DNA of 64,000 nt from Halorarum salinum (GTDB lineage Archaea; Halobacteriota; Halobacteria; Halobacteriales; Haloferacaceae). Under the pieces are notes generated by a model that worked only from the letters and a program-made list of their open reading frames with translations, was not told where the DNA came from and did no database searches. Made by a program: the position numbers and the translations under genes. This document shows positions 1 through 8,206 of the stretch, piece after piece. Positions within the stretch are counted from its first letter, which is position 1. Every line of letters starts with the position of its first letter. Location of the stretch: contig NZ_CP058579.1 in assembly GCF_013402875.1 (NCBI RefSeq), positions 1,674,001 to 1,738,000 of the forward strand. The letters are read 5' to 3'.

Positions 1-352
1 CGCCCTCCGCGAGCGGGCGGAGCCAGCGCTCCTTCTGCTCGTCGGTGCCGAACAGCTCGATCGGCTTGGAGGCGAGCGAGACGTGTGCGGCGTACGAGAG
101 GCCGATGCCGCCCGAGACCCGGCCGAGCTCCTCGGTGACCAGGGCGTACATGAGCTGGTCGCCGCCGAGCCCGCCCCACTCCTCGTCGACGGGGACGCCG
201 AGCATGTCGAGGTCGGCGAGCTGGTCGAACGGCTCCTCGGGGAAGCGGTGCTCGTCCTCGATCTCCTGGGCGAGGGGGGCGATCTCCTCCTCGCAGAACT
301 CGCGGACCTGGTTCTTCACCATGGCGTGTTCCGCGGGCAGGTCGAAATTCAT
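1..352 (-). CDS. Acyl-CoA dehydrogenase, N-terminal part (cut by window edge)
   Basis: The first 117 residues of an acyl-CoA dehydrogenase, the flavoenzyme that makes trans-2-enoyl-CoA in beta-oxidation or branched-chain acid breakdown. The translation starts MNFDLPAEHAMVKNQVREFC and carries the family N-terminal helical domain, with EEWGGLGG and the stretch GIGLSYAAHVSLASKPIELFG leading to EQKERWLRPLAEG, where the window ends. The start at 352 is supported by a TATA-like GTTTATCAC (plus-strand 375-383) about 27 nt upstream on the coding strand, giving a leaderless mRNA. The catalytic Glu and the FAD C-terminal domain lie outside the window, so the substrate class cannot be judged. Confidence 0.9.
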   Translation of the reverse strand, partial: MNFDLPAEHAMVKNQVREFCEEEIAPLAQEIEDEHRFPEEPFDQLADLDMLGVPVDEEWGGLGGDQLMYALVTEELGRVSGGIGLSYAAHVSLASKPIELFGTDEQKERWLRPLAEG

Positions 353-656
353 GGGCAACAATTGCGAGCTACGGGTGATAAACTGTGTGGAGTCGGGTTC
401 GTGGTGGGGCTTTCGGGGGCCACTCCGGGACGACCCAACTGATCCACGTGCTTAGCGCCGCGGGGGCTTTCTGGACCTGCCCCACGGTGTACGAGCCGGG
501 ATTCACGGCGGTTTTCGTAGCCACGGAGAGGACGTATCGAAGCGAACTCGACGAGGACCGTCCCACACTCGATGCGATGACGAACCCGCGTCACGTCCAC
601 CGATCGTCACGAATCCCGCGGACGTTTTATTGCCGTCCGGGGCGACTCACGGCACG
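353..656. other. Divergent intergenic region, no gene seen
   Basis: About 300 nt between the leftward acyl-CoA dehydrogenase and the rightward RIO kinase. It holds a TATA-like element for each gene (375-383 leftward, 625-632 rightward). Open frames here are short, Arg-rich and unlike haloarchaeal proteins, so I call none. Confidence 0.5.
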
Positions 657-1529
657 ATGGAACTTCGCCGGTTCGTCCGGGGCAACGTCGAGTGGTCGCG
701 GCTGGAGGCGATCGCCCGCGACCTCGCCGAGCGGTACGGCCCCGGCGAGGCCCGCGTCCGCTTCCTCGAGGCGGACAACTGGCTCTCGACGCCGTTCGTC
801 CTCGAGGTCGGCGACGACGAGTACTTCGTGAAGGTCATCTCGAGGCAGAACTCGCTCGTCCACGCGCTGTTCACCACCGGCCGGAACCTCGGGGCGTTCA
901 CCTCCGGGACGGAGGGGTTCTTCGAGCACTTCGGCACCCCCTACCAGATGGCCCAGCACGAACTCGAGGCGACCGAGCGGATGCGCGAGGTCGGGCTGAA
1001 CGCCCCCGAACCGGTCGAGGCGCTGGAGATGGACGGCCTCGGCGTGCTCGTGCTGGAGTACCTCCCCGCCTTCCGCCCGCTGGACGAACTCGACGTCGCG
1101 GACGCGCGGGACCTGGCGCCCGAACTGTTCCGGGCGCTCAACGTGATGCACGAGCACGGACTCGCCCACGGCGACCTCCGGGCCGAGAACGTCCTCGTCC
1201 TCGACGGCGAGATCTACCTCATCGACGCGACGAACGTCCGCGGGGCGGGTGAGGACGAGGAGGAGGGGCCGACCGCCTCGAAGCACGCGGGCGAGGACGC
1301 CCGCCGATACGACCTCGCGTGCGGGCTCGCTGCGCTGGAACCGCTGGTCGGCGCCCCGGCGGCCGTCGAGGCGGCGCTGTCGGCCTACCCGATGGCGGAC
1401 CTGCTGGACGCCCTGGAGTATCTCGACTTCGTCCGCGTGCGTCCGGACCACGACTTCGACGGCCCGGCGCTGAAGGGGGAGATCGAGAAGCGGGCCGACG
1501 CGGACGAGGGGCCTCCTGCCGCGCCGTAG
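657..1529 (+). CDS. RIO1-type serine/threonine kinase/ATPase
   Basis: A 290-residue compact kinase of the RIO type found as an extra copy in haloarchaea. Visible features are a putative ATP-binding lysine in YFVKVI (K59), the catalytic loop HGDLRAEN (His171-Asn178, catalytic D173) and a metal-binding Asp in YLIDATN (D190), which replaces the DFG motif as in RIO proteins. There is no activation segment. RIO kinases act in small-subunit ribosome maturation, but this divergent branch may be a separate regulatory ATPase. The start at ATG 657 fits a TATA-like TTTTATTG at 625-632; an in-frame codon at 630 would overlap that promoter. Confidence 0.8.
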   Translation: MELRRFVRGNVEWSRLEAIARDLAERYGPGEARVRFLEADNWLSTPFVLEVGDDEYFVKVISRQNSLVHALFTTGRNLGAFTSGTEGFFEHFGTPYQMAQHELEATERMREVGLNAPEPVEALEMDGLGVLVLEYLPAFRPLDELDVADARDLAPELFRALNVMHEHGLAHGDLRAENVLVLDGEIYLIDATNVRGAGEDEEEGPTASKHAGEDARRYDLACGLAALEPLVGAPAAVEAALSAYPMADLLDALEYLDFVRVRPDHDFDGPALKGEIEKRADADEGPPAAP

Positions 1530-1633
1530 CCGAGCACGTCGTAGCCGGGCGCGTTGAAGCCGAGTACCTCGCCGTCCCCGGAATCCGGCGCACGCCCCGG
1601 TTTCGACTCCGGGGGCGTCGGTTCCGCCGACCG

Positions 1634-2062
1634 TCAGTCCATCTCGCGGACGTCGATGGTGACCGGTTCGTCGGCGTGCTCCCCCTCGTCCCCGGACTCG
1701 ACGCCGAGGAACTCCTCGATGGTCGCGACGTTCCACTTGTTCGCCTTCCAGTAAGCGTCGAACAGCACGCCCACGACCGGGACGGAGCCGCCGACCGCGT
1801 CCACCGTGACGTTCGCCAGCATCTTCACGATCGTCGTGAGCGGGACGCCGAGGTTCGCGGCCTCGGCGACGATGTACAGCGAGATGCCCGCCGCGACCGC
1901 GTCGCCGGCGCCCGGGACGGCGCCGAGAATCGGGTCGAGGCCGACCTTGAACGAGGTGCCGGGCACGCGCACCGCCTCGTCCATCAGACCCGCGACGGTT
2001 CGGACGCGCCGGAGCGCCGCCTCGTCCGCCCGATCGAGCGCCTCCGCTGTGGTCCGGTCCAT
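1634..2062 (-). CDS. DUF4112 family membrane protein
   Basis: A 142-residue protein matching the DUF4112 pattern: a short helical N-terminus (MDRTTAEALDRADEAALRRV), then the core DPILGAVPGAGDAVAAGISL with the typical PGAGD turn, two hydrophobic helices around residues 50-75 and 85-110, and a short acidic tail. The start at 2062 begins the conserved part; the longer frame adds an Arg-rich, non-acidic extension. Function is unknown. It is convergent with the kinase gene and divergent from the aldehyde dehydrogenase. Confidence 0.75.
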   Translation of the reverse strand: MDRTTAEALDRADEAALRRVRTVAGLMDEAVRVPGTSFKVGLDPILGAVPGAGDAVAAGISLYIVAEAANLGVPLTTIVKMLANVTVDAVGGSVPVVGVLFDAYWKANKWNVATIEEFLGVESGDEGEHADEPVTIDVREMD

Positions 2063-2271
2063 GTCCGTACGCGGTGCTCCGGGGGAAAAGGGTTGTCGGC
2101 GGGCTGAGTTCCGCTTTGTGACCACGCCGGTCCACGCCCCCGTCCCCGCGTCCGCTCCCGGTTCGGAGCCCGGGTTTCGCGCGCGCCGGGCCGGCGACAC
2201 GACGTCCGGCCCGGACCGCTCGCCCCTGCGTTTCCCGCACCTATATGAGCACCCTCGCGCAAGATTTGCCC

Positions 2272-3804
2272 ATGAGCCGAAGCTCCGACGACGCGTACCA
2301 GCACTACATCGGCGGCGAGTGGGTCGACGGCGAGGGGAGCGACACGTTCGCGAGCGAGAACCCCGCGACCGGCGAGACGCTCGGCGAGTTCCGGCGAGGG
2401 ACGGAGGCGGACGTCGACGCCGCGCTCGCGGAGGCGGCGGACGCCTTCGAGGAGTGGAAGGACCTCTCGCACGTTCGCCGCGCGGAGTACCTCTGGGAAA
2501 TCTACCACGAGCTACGCGAGCGCACCGACGAACTCGGGGAGATCGTCACCAAGGAGTGCGGCAAGGAGATCTCGGAGGGCAAAGCGGACGTGGTGGAGGC
2601 CGCCCACATGGTCGAGTGGGCAGCCGGCGACGCCCGCCACCCCAAGGGCGACGTCGTCCCCTCCGAGATCCCCAGCAAGGACGCGTACATGCGGCGGAAG
2701 CCGCGGGGCGTGATCGGCTGTATCACGCCGTGGAACTTCCCGGTCGCCATCCCGTTCTGGCACATGGCCGTCTCGCTGGTCGAGGGCAACACGGTCGTGT
2801 GGAAGCCCGCCGAACAGACGCCCTGGTGCGGGCAGATCATCGCGGAGATGTTCGAGGACGCGGGCATCCCCGACGGCGTGTTCAACATGGTGCAGGGCTT
2901 CGGCGACGCCGGCGCGGCGATCACCGACGACGACCGCGTCGACACCGTACTGTTCACCGGATCGGCCGAGGTCGGTCACGAGATCGCCTCCAAAGTGGGC
3001 GGCAAACCCGGCAAACTGGCCGCCTGCGAGATGGGCGGCAAGAACGGCATCGTCGTCACCGAGGAGGCCGACCTCGACACGGCCGTGCACTCGGCGGTCA
3101 TGTCGAGTTTCAAGACGACCGGCCAGCGCTGCGTGTCGAGCGAGCGGCTCGTCGTCCACTCGGACGTGTACGACGAGTTCAAGGAACGGTTCGTCGAGAT
3201 CGCCGAGGACGTGGCGGTGGGCGACCCCCTCGAAGCGGACACGTTCATGGGGCCGCTCATCGAGGACGCTCACGTCGAGAAGGTCTCCAAGTACAACCGG
3301 CTCGCGAAGGACGAGGGCGTGAACGTCCTGGTCGATCGGACCGAACTCGACGCCGACGAGATCCCCGAGGGCCACGAGGACGGCCACTGGGTCGGCCCGT
3401 TCGTCTACGAGGCGGACGCCTGGGAGGACCTGCGGTGCACTCACGAGGAGGTGTTCGGCCCGCACGTCGCGCTGCTCGAGTACGACGGCGACATCGAGGA
3501 GGCCGTCGAGATCCACAACGACACCGAGTACGGCCTCGCGGGCGCGATCATCTCGGAGGACTACCGGCAGATCAACTACTACCGGGACAACGCCGAGATC
3601 GGCCTCGCGTACGGTAACCTCCCCTGTATCGGAGCGGAGGTCCAGCTACCGTTCGGAGGCGTGAAGAAGTCGGGGAACGGCTACCCGAGCGCGCGGGAGG
3701 TCATCGAGGCCGTCACCGAGCGGACGGCCTGGACGCTGAACAACAGCTACGAGATCGAGATGGCCCAGGGGCTCTCGGCGGACATCAAGACCCGCGAGGA
3801 GTGA
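2272..3804 (+). CDS. NAD(P)-dependent aldehyde dehydrogenase
   Basis: A 510-residue aldehyde dehydrogenase oxidising an aldehyde to an acid. Family motifs are in order: CITPWNFPVAIP (cofactor and oxyanion Asn), KPAEQTPW, GSAEVGHEI, the general base Glu in ACEMGGKN (E253), the nucleophile Cys in GQRCVSS (C287), and the C-terminal EEVFGPHVAL and LPFGGVKKSGNG. The start at ATG 2272 is backed by a TATA-like CTATATGAG at 2241-2249, about 27 nt upstream; an in-frame ATG at 2245 lies inside it. Substrate is unclear. Because a sugar dehydrogenase follows on the same strand, a sugar-derived semialdehyde is possible, but this is only inference. Confidence 0.92.
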   Translation: MSRSSDDAYQHYIGGEWVDGEGSDTFASENPATGETLGEFRRGTEADVDAALAEAADAFEEWKDLSHVRRAEYLWEIYHELRERTDELGEIVTKECGKEISEGKADVVEAAHMVEWAAGDARHPKGDVVPSEIPSKDAYMRRKPRGVIGCITPWNFPVAIPFWHMAVSLVEGNTVVWKPAEQTPWCGQIIAEMFEDAGIPDGVFNMVQGFGDAGAAITDDDRVDTVLFTGSAEVGHEIASKVGGKPGKLAACEMGGKNGIVVTEEADLDTAVHSAVMSSFKTTGQRCVSSERLVVHSDVYDEFKERFVEIAEDVAVGDPLEADTFMGPLIEDAHVEKVSKYNRLAKDEGVNVLVDRTELDADEIPEGHEDGHWVGPFVYEADAWEDLRCTHEEVFGPHVALLEYDGDIEEAVEIHNDTEYGLAGAIISEDYRQINYYRDNAEIGLAYGNLPCIGAEVQLPFGGVKKSGNGYPSAREVIEAVTERTAWTLNNSYEIEMAQGLSADIKTREE

Positions 3805-4422
3805 CCGCCGGGTTCGCCGACGAACCGATCCTCACGGCGCGCGCCGCGGGAACGTCGTCGACCACCGCGGCGGGACTACGGGCCCCCGGCTGCTGCGGCG
3901 GGGACTACGGGCCCTCGAGCGCGACTCCCTCCGAGCGCGGGCGCGAAAAACCGTCGGCCCCGCATTCGTCCGTCCCCGTATCCGTCCGTAACCGAGCGCA
4001 TTCCCCTCCAGTTGACCCTCGTTCTCCCCGTCGATGGCGGCGTCCGTGCGCGTGAACGGGGGACGCGAGTGGGCGGCCGGATGCGGGAGTGGGAGCGGAA
4101 GCATCCCGACCGCCGGTTCCGCGGCGGATGGGCCGACGGCCGTCGCCGCGGCACGTCCGCGTCCCCGGTTCGTCGTCGGGGAACCCCCCGACGTCCCGCG
4201 AGCCGGACCGACTCGGACCGGAGCGGTCACGATGGGGCCGGCCACGCTGGGGAACGTGGCCGGCCGTCGCCGGCGGCCTCCATCGGCCGCCGGTGCAGCG
4301 GTGGTCCGGTTCGCGGCGTGCGAAACGGGACCGGAGGAACACTTGATTGTACCGGCCCCGTTCTCGAAACTGATTCTCGCACCCCCGGCGCGTTTTTGCG
4401 GGACGCGGCCGATGGGACTCCC
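3805..4422. other. 618-nt region without a convincing gene; short direct repeat
   Basis: A long GC-rich gap between two rightward genes. It contains a near-identical direct repeat: GCGGCGGGACTACGGGCCC at 3867-3885 and again at 3895-3914 with one extra G. Open frames through it are Arg/Pro-rich in all phases and are probably noise. A weak AT-richer stretch at 4390-4400 (CGTTTTTGCG) lies about 27 nt before the next gene and is its likely promoter. Confidence 0.4.
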
Positions 4423-5532
4423 ATGTTCGAGCGGGTGTTCGCGGACGCGACGGCTCGCGACTGGGACGACGCGCCCGACGGGACGCTCCGGATGGCGGTC
4501 GTCGGCTGCGGCTGGCAGGCCCGCGCGGAGTCGCTGCCCGCCATCGCGACGGCGGACTACTGCACGCCGACGGTCGTCGTGAGCGGGAGCGCGGAGAAGC
4601 GCGCCGAACTCGGGGGGACCTACCGGGTCACGGCCATCGACTACGAGGAGTACGCCGCGGGCGTGGCGACCGAGGAGTACGACGCCGTCTACGTGGCCAC
4701 GCCGAACCGCCTCCACCTCCCGCACGTCGAGACCGCCGCCCGGTACGGGAAGGCGGTCATCTGTGAGAAGCCGCTGGAGGCGACCGTCGAGCGGGCCGAA
4801 CGGCTCGTCGCGGCCTGCGAGGAGGCCGACGTCCCGCTGATGACCGCCTACCGGATGCAGACGGCCCCCCTCGTCCGGCGCCTCCGCGAGTTCGTCCGCG
4901 ACGGCGGCATCGGCGTCCCCCTGCGGGCTGGCGGCGACTTCACGTTCCCCGCCCTGGACGGCGAGCGCGGCCCCGACCAGTGGCGCCTCGACGCGGAGCT
5001 GGCGGGCGGGGGCGCGCTGTTCGACCTCGGGGTGTACCCGCTGAACACGGTCGGCTTCATGCTCGACACCGCCCCCGTGTCGGTCAGCGGCGAGACGCGC
5101 TCCGCGGGCGAGGCGTTCGACGAGGTCGACGAGCACGTCGACTTCAACGTCACCTTCGAGCACTGCGTGGGCAGTTTCTCGGCGTCGTTCTCGGGCTACC
5201 CGACGACGCGGATCACCGTACAGGGAAGCGACGGCCGGATCGTCGTCGACCCGGCGTTCGGGGCCTACGAGAACCGCGACGTGACCGTCGACACCGACGA
5301 GGGCCACGTCCGCGTGATCGGCGTCGGCGCCGACGAGACTCGCGAGGAGTTCGACTACTTCGCGAACGCCGTACTGACCGGCGCCGACATCGAACCCGAC
5401 GGCCGGGACGGCCTCGCAGACGTGCGCGCGATGGCCGGCGTCCTCGAATCGGCCGAGACGGGGCGGGCCGTGCGACTCGACGGCGACCGTGAGTCCGGAG
5501 GGCCCCGGCGCCCGCGCGACCGGCGGACGTGA
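4423..5532 (+). CDS. gfo6: Gfo/Idh/MocA oxidoreductase, D-xylose 1-dehydrogenase (Gfo6)-like
   Basis: A 369-residue NAD(P)-dependent sugar dehydrogenase. The Rossmann motif MAVVGCGWQARAESLPAI lies at about residues 17-34, YVATPNRLHLPHVETAA follows, and the family CEKPLEATVERAERLV contains the catalytic Lys (K116). The C-terminal half has the Gfo/Idh/MocA substrate domain with GGGALFDLGVYPLNT. The sequence resembles, from memory, the haloarchaeal Gfo6-type D-xylose 1-dehydrogenase that starts oxidative pentose breakdown, but substrate cannot be proved. ATG 4423 was chosen because upstream sequence in the same frame is Arg-rich and unlike the family. Confidence 0.8.
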   Translation: MFERVFADATARDWDDAPDGTLRMAVVGCGWQARAESLPAIATADYCTPTVVVSGSAEKRAELGGTYRVTAIDYEEYAAGVATEEYDAVYVATPNRLHLPHVETAARYGKAVICEKPLEATVERAERLVAACEEADVPLMTAYRMQTAPLVRRLREFVRDGGIGVPLRAGGDFTFPALDGERGPDQWRLDAELAGGGALFDLGVYPLNTVGFMLDTAPVSVSGETRSAGEAFDEVDEHVDFNVTFEHCVGSFSASFSGYPTTRITVQGSDGRIVVDPAFGAYENRDVTVDTDEGHVRVIGVGADETREEFDYFANAVLTGADIEPDGRDGLADVRAMAGVLESAETGRAVRLDGDRESGGPRRPRDRRT

Positions 5533-5684
5533 AGCGGCGCCCTGCTGAAGTCGAACGAGGGCGGTGAAGCGAAAGGGAAGGGGCGGAGCGAAGGCGAAGT
5601 GGCGCGGGACTCGCGCCGCGAGGACCCCGGAATCGCGGCGCAGCCGTGTGCCGTCGAGCGCGGCGGTGGCGGCGAGGTGGCGGG

Positions 5685-5690
5685 TTTTTT
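5685..5690 (+). terminator. T-tract, possible archaeal terminator
   Basis: A run of six T within an otherwise GC-rich stretch, about 150 nt past the end of the Gfo6-like gene. Oligo-T tracts suffice for archaeal termination. No stem-loop directly precedes it, so this is tentative. Confidence 0.3.
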
Positions 5691-5827
5691 GATCTGCCGA
5701 GTCACGACGAGAAAAGCGTCGTTGCGTCGGCGTTCATGGGTAGTGCGCTACCACGGATAAACCCTCCGGGACGGCGAAGCGGTGCCGCCGGCGGAAGGGC
5801 TATGCGGGCGGCCGCGAATGGACGCGT

Positions 5828-6076
5828 ATGCCACGGGTGCGGGCCGACGCGCTCCTCGGGGGCGCGGACGGTCTCCTCACCGAACCGAGACGGTACGTCC
5901 GGACCGAGCGACTCGGCGACCCCGGGGACGTCCTGGGGGGCGACATCGAGGGTCGGCTGGTCGCCGTCGAGGAACTCCCGCTCGCTCACCTCGATCTCCC
6001 GCCGGACGAACGCGAGCGGCTCTGTCACGACCTCGGCGGTCGTCGGACCGTCTTCGTCCACTACCTCGACCGGTAG
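5828..6076 (+). CDS. Hypothetical 82-aa protein
   Basis: A small acidic protein, MPRVRADALLGGADGLLTEP..., ending RRTVFVHYLDR. It has no membrane segment and no motif I recognise. I preferred it to the overlapping leftward frame at 5702-6088 because it has natural haloarchaeal composition and a weak TATA-like CTATGC (5804-5809) upstream of the ATG, whereas the other frame runs through non-coding-looking sequence. Confidence 0.5.
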   Translation: MPRVRADALLGGADGLLTEPRRYVRTERLGDPGDVLGGDIEGRLVAVEELPLAHLDLPPDERERLCHDLGGRRTVFVHYLDR

Positions 6077-6184
6077 GAGGCCAGCCATCGATGGGGCAGG
6101 GGGATCGGCCCCGCCGACCCGCGCCCTGGCTTCGGTCCGACCCTGGAGCGTCCCGATCCGGGAGCGTCCCCACCCGATATGCCC

Positions 6185-6996
6185 TCAGTAGTCGCGCCTG
6201 TCGCGCAGCGACGGGAACTCCTCGCGCACGCGCTCGACGCGACCGGGGTCGACGTCCGCGAACACGAGCGCCGGGTCGTCGTCGGTCGAGGCGAGCGTCG
6301 TCCCCCACGGGTCGTACACGGCGGAGCGGCCGAGCAGGTCCGCGTCCTCGAACGTCCCCGCGCCGTTGATCGTGGCGACGTACGCGAGGTTCTCGATCGC
6401 CCGGGCCCGGGGGAGCGTCCGCCAGTGTTCGACCCTCGGGTACGGCCACGCGCTCGGCACGAGCACGAGCGTCGCGCCCGCCTCCGACAGCGCGCGGAAC
6501 TGTTCCGGGAACCGCAGGTCATAACAGGTCGTGACGCCGACGCGGAAGCCGAGCAGGTCGACGACCGGCAGGGCCTCCCCGGGCGTCAGGAGGCGCGTCT
6601 CGGCCGACTCTAGCCGAACAGGTGGTGTTTGCGGTACACCGCCAGGCGCTCGCCGTCGGCGTCGAACAGGGCGGCGGTGTTCGCCAGCCCCTCCCGCTCG
6701 GGGACCTCGACCCCGTCCGCGGCCGACGCCGCGAGGTCCTCGACGATGCTCCCCGCGAGCAGCGCCACGTCGCGGTCGGCCGCGAGCGCGGCGAGTTCGC
6801 CGAACGTCGGCCCGGCGACCGACTCGGCCGCGGCGGCGTACGACTCGAACGCGAAGTAGCCCACGTTCCACAGCTCCGGCAGCGCGGCCAGGTCGGCGCC
6901 CCGGTCCGCGGCCGCGACGACCGCCTCCCGGGCCCGTTCCAGGTTCCCGTCCGTGTCGGCGGCCTCGACGCCGAGCTGGGCGAGCGCGAGCCTCAC
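6185..6996 (-). pseudogene. Carbon-nitrogen hydrolase (nitrilase superfamily), frameshifted
   Basis: A full-length nitrilase-superfamily amidase split into two frames. The upstream part (6996 to 6610) reads MRLALAQLGVEAADTDGN..., with catalytic Glu in LPELWN (E41) and catalytic Lys in YRKHHLFG (K123), then hits a stop. The second part, in another frame from about 6611, continues ESAETRLLTPGEALPVVDLL, with the catalytic Cys in VTTCYDLRFPEQF, and runs to the normal C-terminus (stop at 6185). Restoring one base between 6610 and 6611 joins the parts as HLFG-Y-ESAETRL. The gene starts inside the last codons of the SRPBCC gene (4-nt overlap), so they form one operon. It is a recent pseudogene or a sequencing error. 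Confidence 0.85.
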
Positions 6997-7421
6997 GCGT
7001 CGGTCACCTCGGCGCGGAGGGCGGACTCGAGGTTCTCGAGTTCCCGCTCGAAGTTGCGCTCGAAGAACCGTTCGACCCCGGGGAGCTTCCCCTCGACGAC
7101 GAACTCGTTGGCGAGCCGCGTCCCGCCGTCGGGGGTCGACTCGACCCTGTGTTCGCCGGTCACCCGAAACGCCGCGGAGCGCCCGACGAACTTCACGTGT
7201 CGGGGCGGGTCGCGCTCGGTCTCCTCGGTCTCGACGGCGATCGTGGAGCGGACCATCGGGATCGGCAGGCGGACGTGCCAGGTCGCGCTCCCGTCGTCGT
7301 GGACCTCGAACTCGTCGACGACGCTGATCGCGCCGGCGCGCTTCGCGGGGTCGGCGATGAACGCCCAGACCGTCTCCGGGGGCGCGTCCACGACCACCTC
7401 CCTGCGCACGCGGACTGTCAT
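6993..7421 (-). CDS. SRPBCC family protein (polyketide cyclase / START-like)
   Basis: A 142-residue ligand-binding fold protein starting MTVRVRREVVVDAPPETVW, the usual first strand and helix of the Bet v1/START superfamily, with TWHVRLPIP and a C-terminal long helix (GVERFFERNFERELENLESAL). Such proteins bind hydrophobic ligands; the ligand here is unknown. It is translationally coupled to the broken nitrilase downstream by a 4-nt overlap. The start at 7421 excludes an upstream extension that overlaps the neighbouring gene. Confidence 0.8.
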   Translation of the reverse strand: MTVRVRREVVVDAPPETVWAFIADPAKRAGAISVVDEFEVHDDGSATWHVRLPIPMVRSTIAVETEETERDPPRHVKFVGRSAAFRVTGEHRVESTPDGGTRLANEFVVEGKLPGVERFFERNFERELENLESALRAEVTDA

Positions 7422-7467
7422 GGGTGAAACGGCGGACGCGGGGAACGAAAAACGCGAGGGTTCCGGG

Positions 7468-7692
7468 TCAGGACAGCTCCACTCGCCAGGTGGTAGAGCG
7501 GGCGCGCCCCCACTTCTCGATGTCCATCTCGTCGGACTTCTCCGCGAGCTGGGGGAGCCTGGAACCGACCTGTTTGGCCGACAGCCCGATCGCCTCAGCG
7601 ATGTTCTTCGCCCGAAAGTACTGCTCGCCCCGGGAGACGCTGTCACGGAGGTACGCGACGATGCGCTGTTCCTCGGATGTGTAGTCGGTCAT
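7468..7692 (-). CDS. Small winged-helix-like protein (DUF7123 type)
   Basis: A 74-residue protein, MTDYTSEEQRIVAYLRDSV...FRAKNIAEAIGLSAKQVGSRLPQL...EKWGRARSTTWRVEL. The pattern of helix, helix-turn-helix (AEAIGLSAKQVGSRL) and C-terminal TTWRV strand is that of a short winged-helix DNA-binding domain. It closely resembles a conserved haloarchaeal family I recall as DUF7123. Probably a small transcription factor; targets unknown. Confidence 0.75.
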   Translation of the reverse strand: MTDYTSEEQRIVAYLRDSVSRGEQYFRAKNIAEAIGLSAKQVGSRLPQLAEKSDEMDIEKWGRARSTTWRVELS

Positions 7693-7790
7693 CGCTGGCT
7701 TCGTTCGTGTTTGGGGACGAACGTGCTTAACGCTTTACGGAGTGGCCGTGTTCGTCCCCGAAAACCCGATCAGTTCGACCGTCGACGCGT

Positions 7791-7976
7791 CTACGCGTCG
7801 TACACGTGCACGGCGACGACCGACAGCGTGGCCGCGGCCATCGCGAGCGCGAACCCCCACGCCATCGCCTGCTGGCTCGCGCCGACGAGCATGAACCCCG
7901 CGCCGACGGCCGCGACGGCCGCGAACGCGAGCGCGAGTCCGGTGCCCATGTCACTGGAGGCGGATTCGGTAGCCAT
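7791..7976 (-). CDS. Small two-TM membrane protein
   Basis: A 61-residue protein, MATESASSDMGTGLALAF..., with two hydrophobic segments (about residues 10-30 and 37-57) and a short soluble N-terminus. It resembles a conserved haloarchaeal small membrane family (possibly DUF7525, from memory). No function can be read. ATG 7976 was chosen because it starts the typical MATE-S N-terminus. Confidence 0.6.
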   Translation of the reverse strand: MATESASSDMGTGLALAFAAVAAVGAGFMLVGASQQAMAWGFALAMAAATLSVVAVHVYDA

Positions 7977-8206
7977 GTCCGGCCGTTCGCCGGCGCGCAC
8001 TTAGTTCGCCCGATTCCGGCGGGGTACCGCCCTCGGCGGTCGGCGTCCCGTCCTCTCCGACCGGGCCGGCGAACGCGGCAACCGACGGGAGCACGACCGG
8101 CTACCGAACCCCGGTCGGGGAAACGCGTCGCGCCCGTTCCGAACCCGCGCGTGGCCGGTCGGCGGAACTCAGCGGGTTTAACACCCGCCCGTCCGTCACT
8201 CGCCGC

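Noticed and set aside
627-2240. Very long leftward frame opposite the kinase gene
   Set aside because: It is an antisense shadow caused by high GC; Arg-rich and without any family motif.
5702-6088. Leftward 128-codon open frame opposite the 82-aa protein
   Set aside because: It runs through intergenic-looking sequence, has poor composition in its C-terminal half, and lacks a promoter; the rightward frame is more natural.
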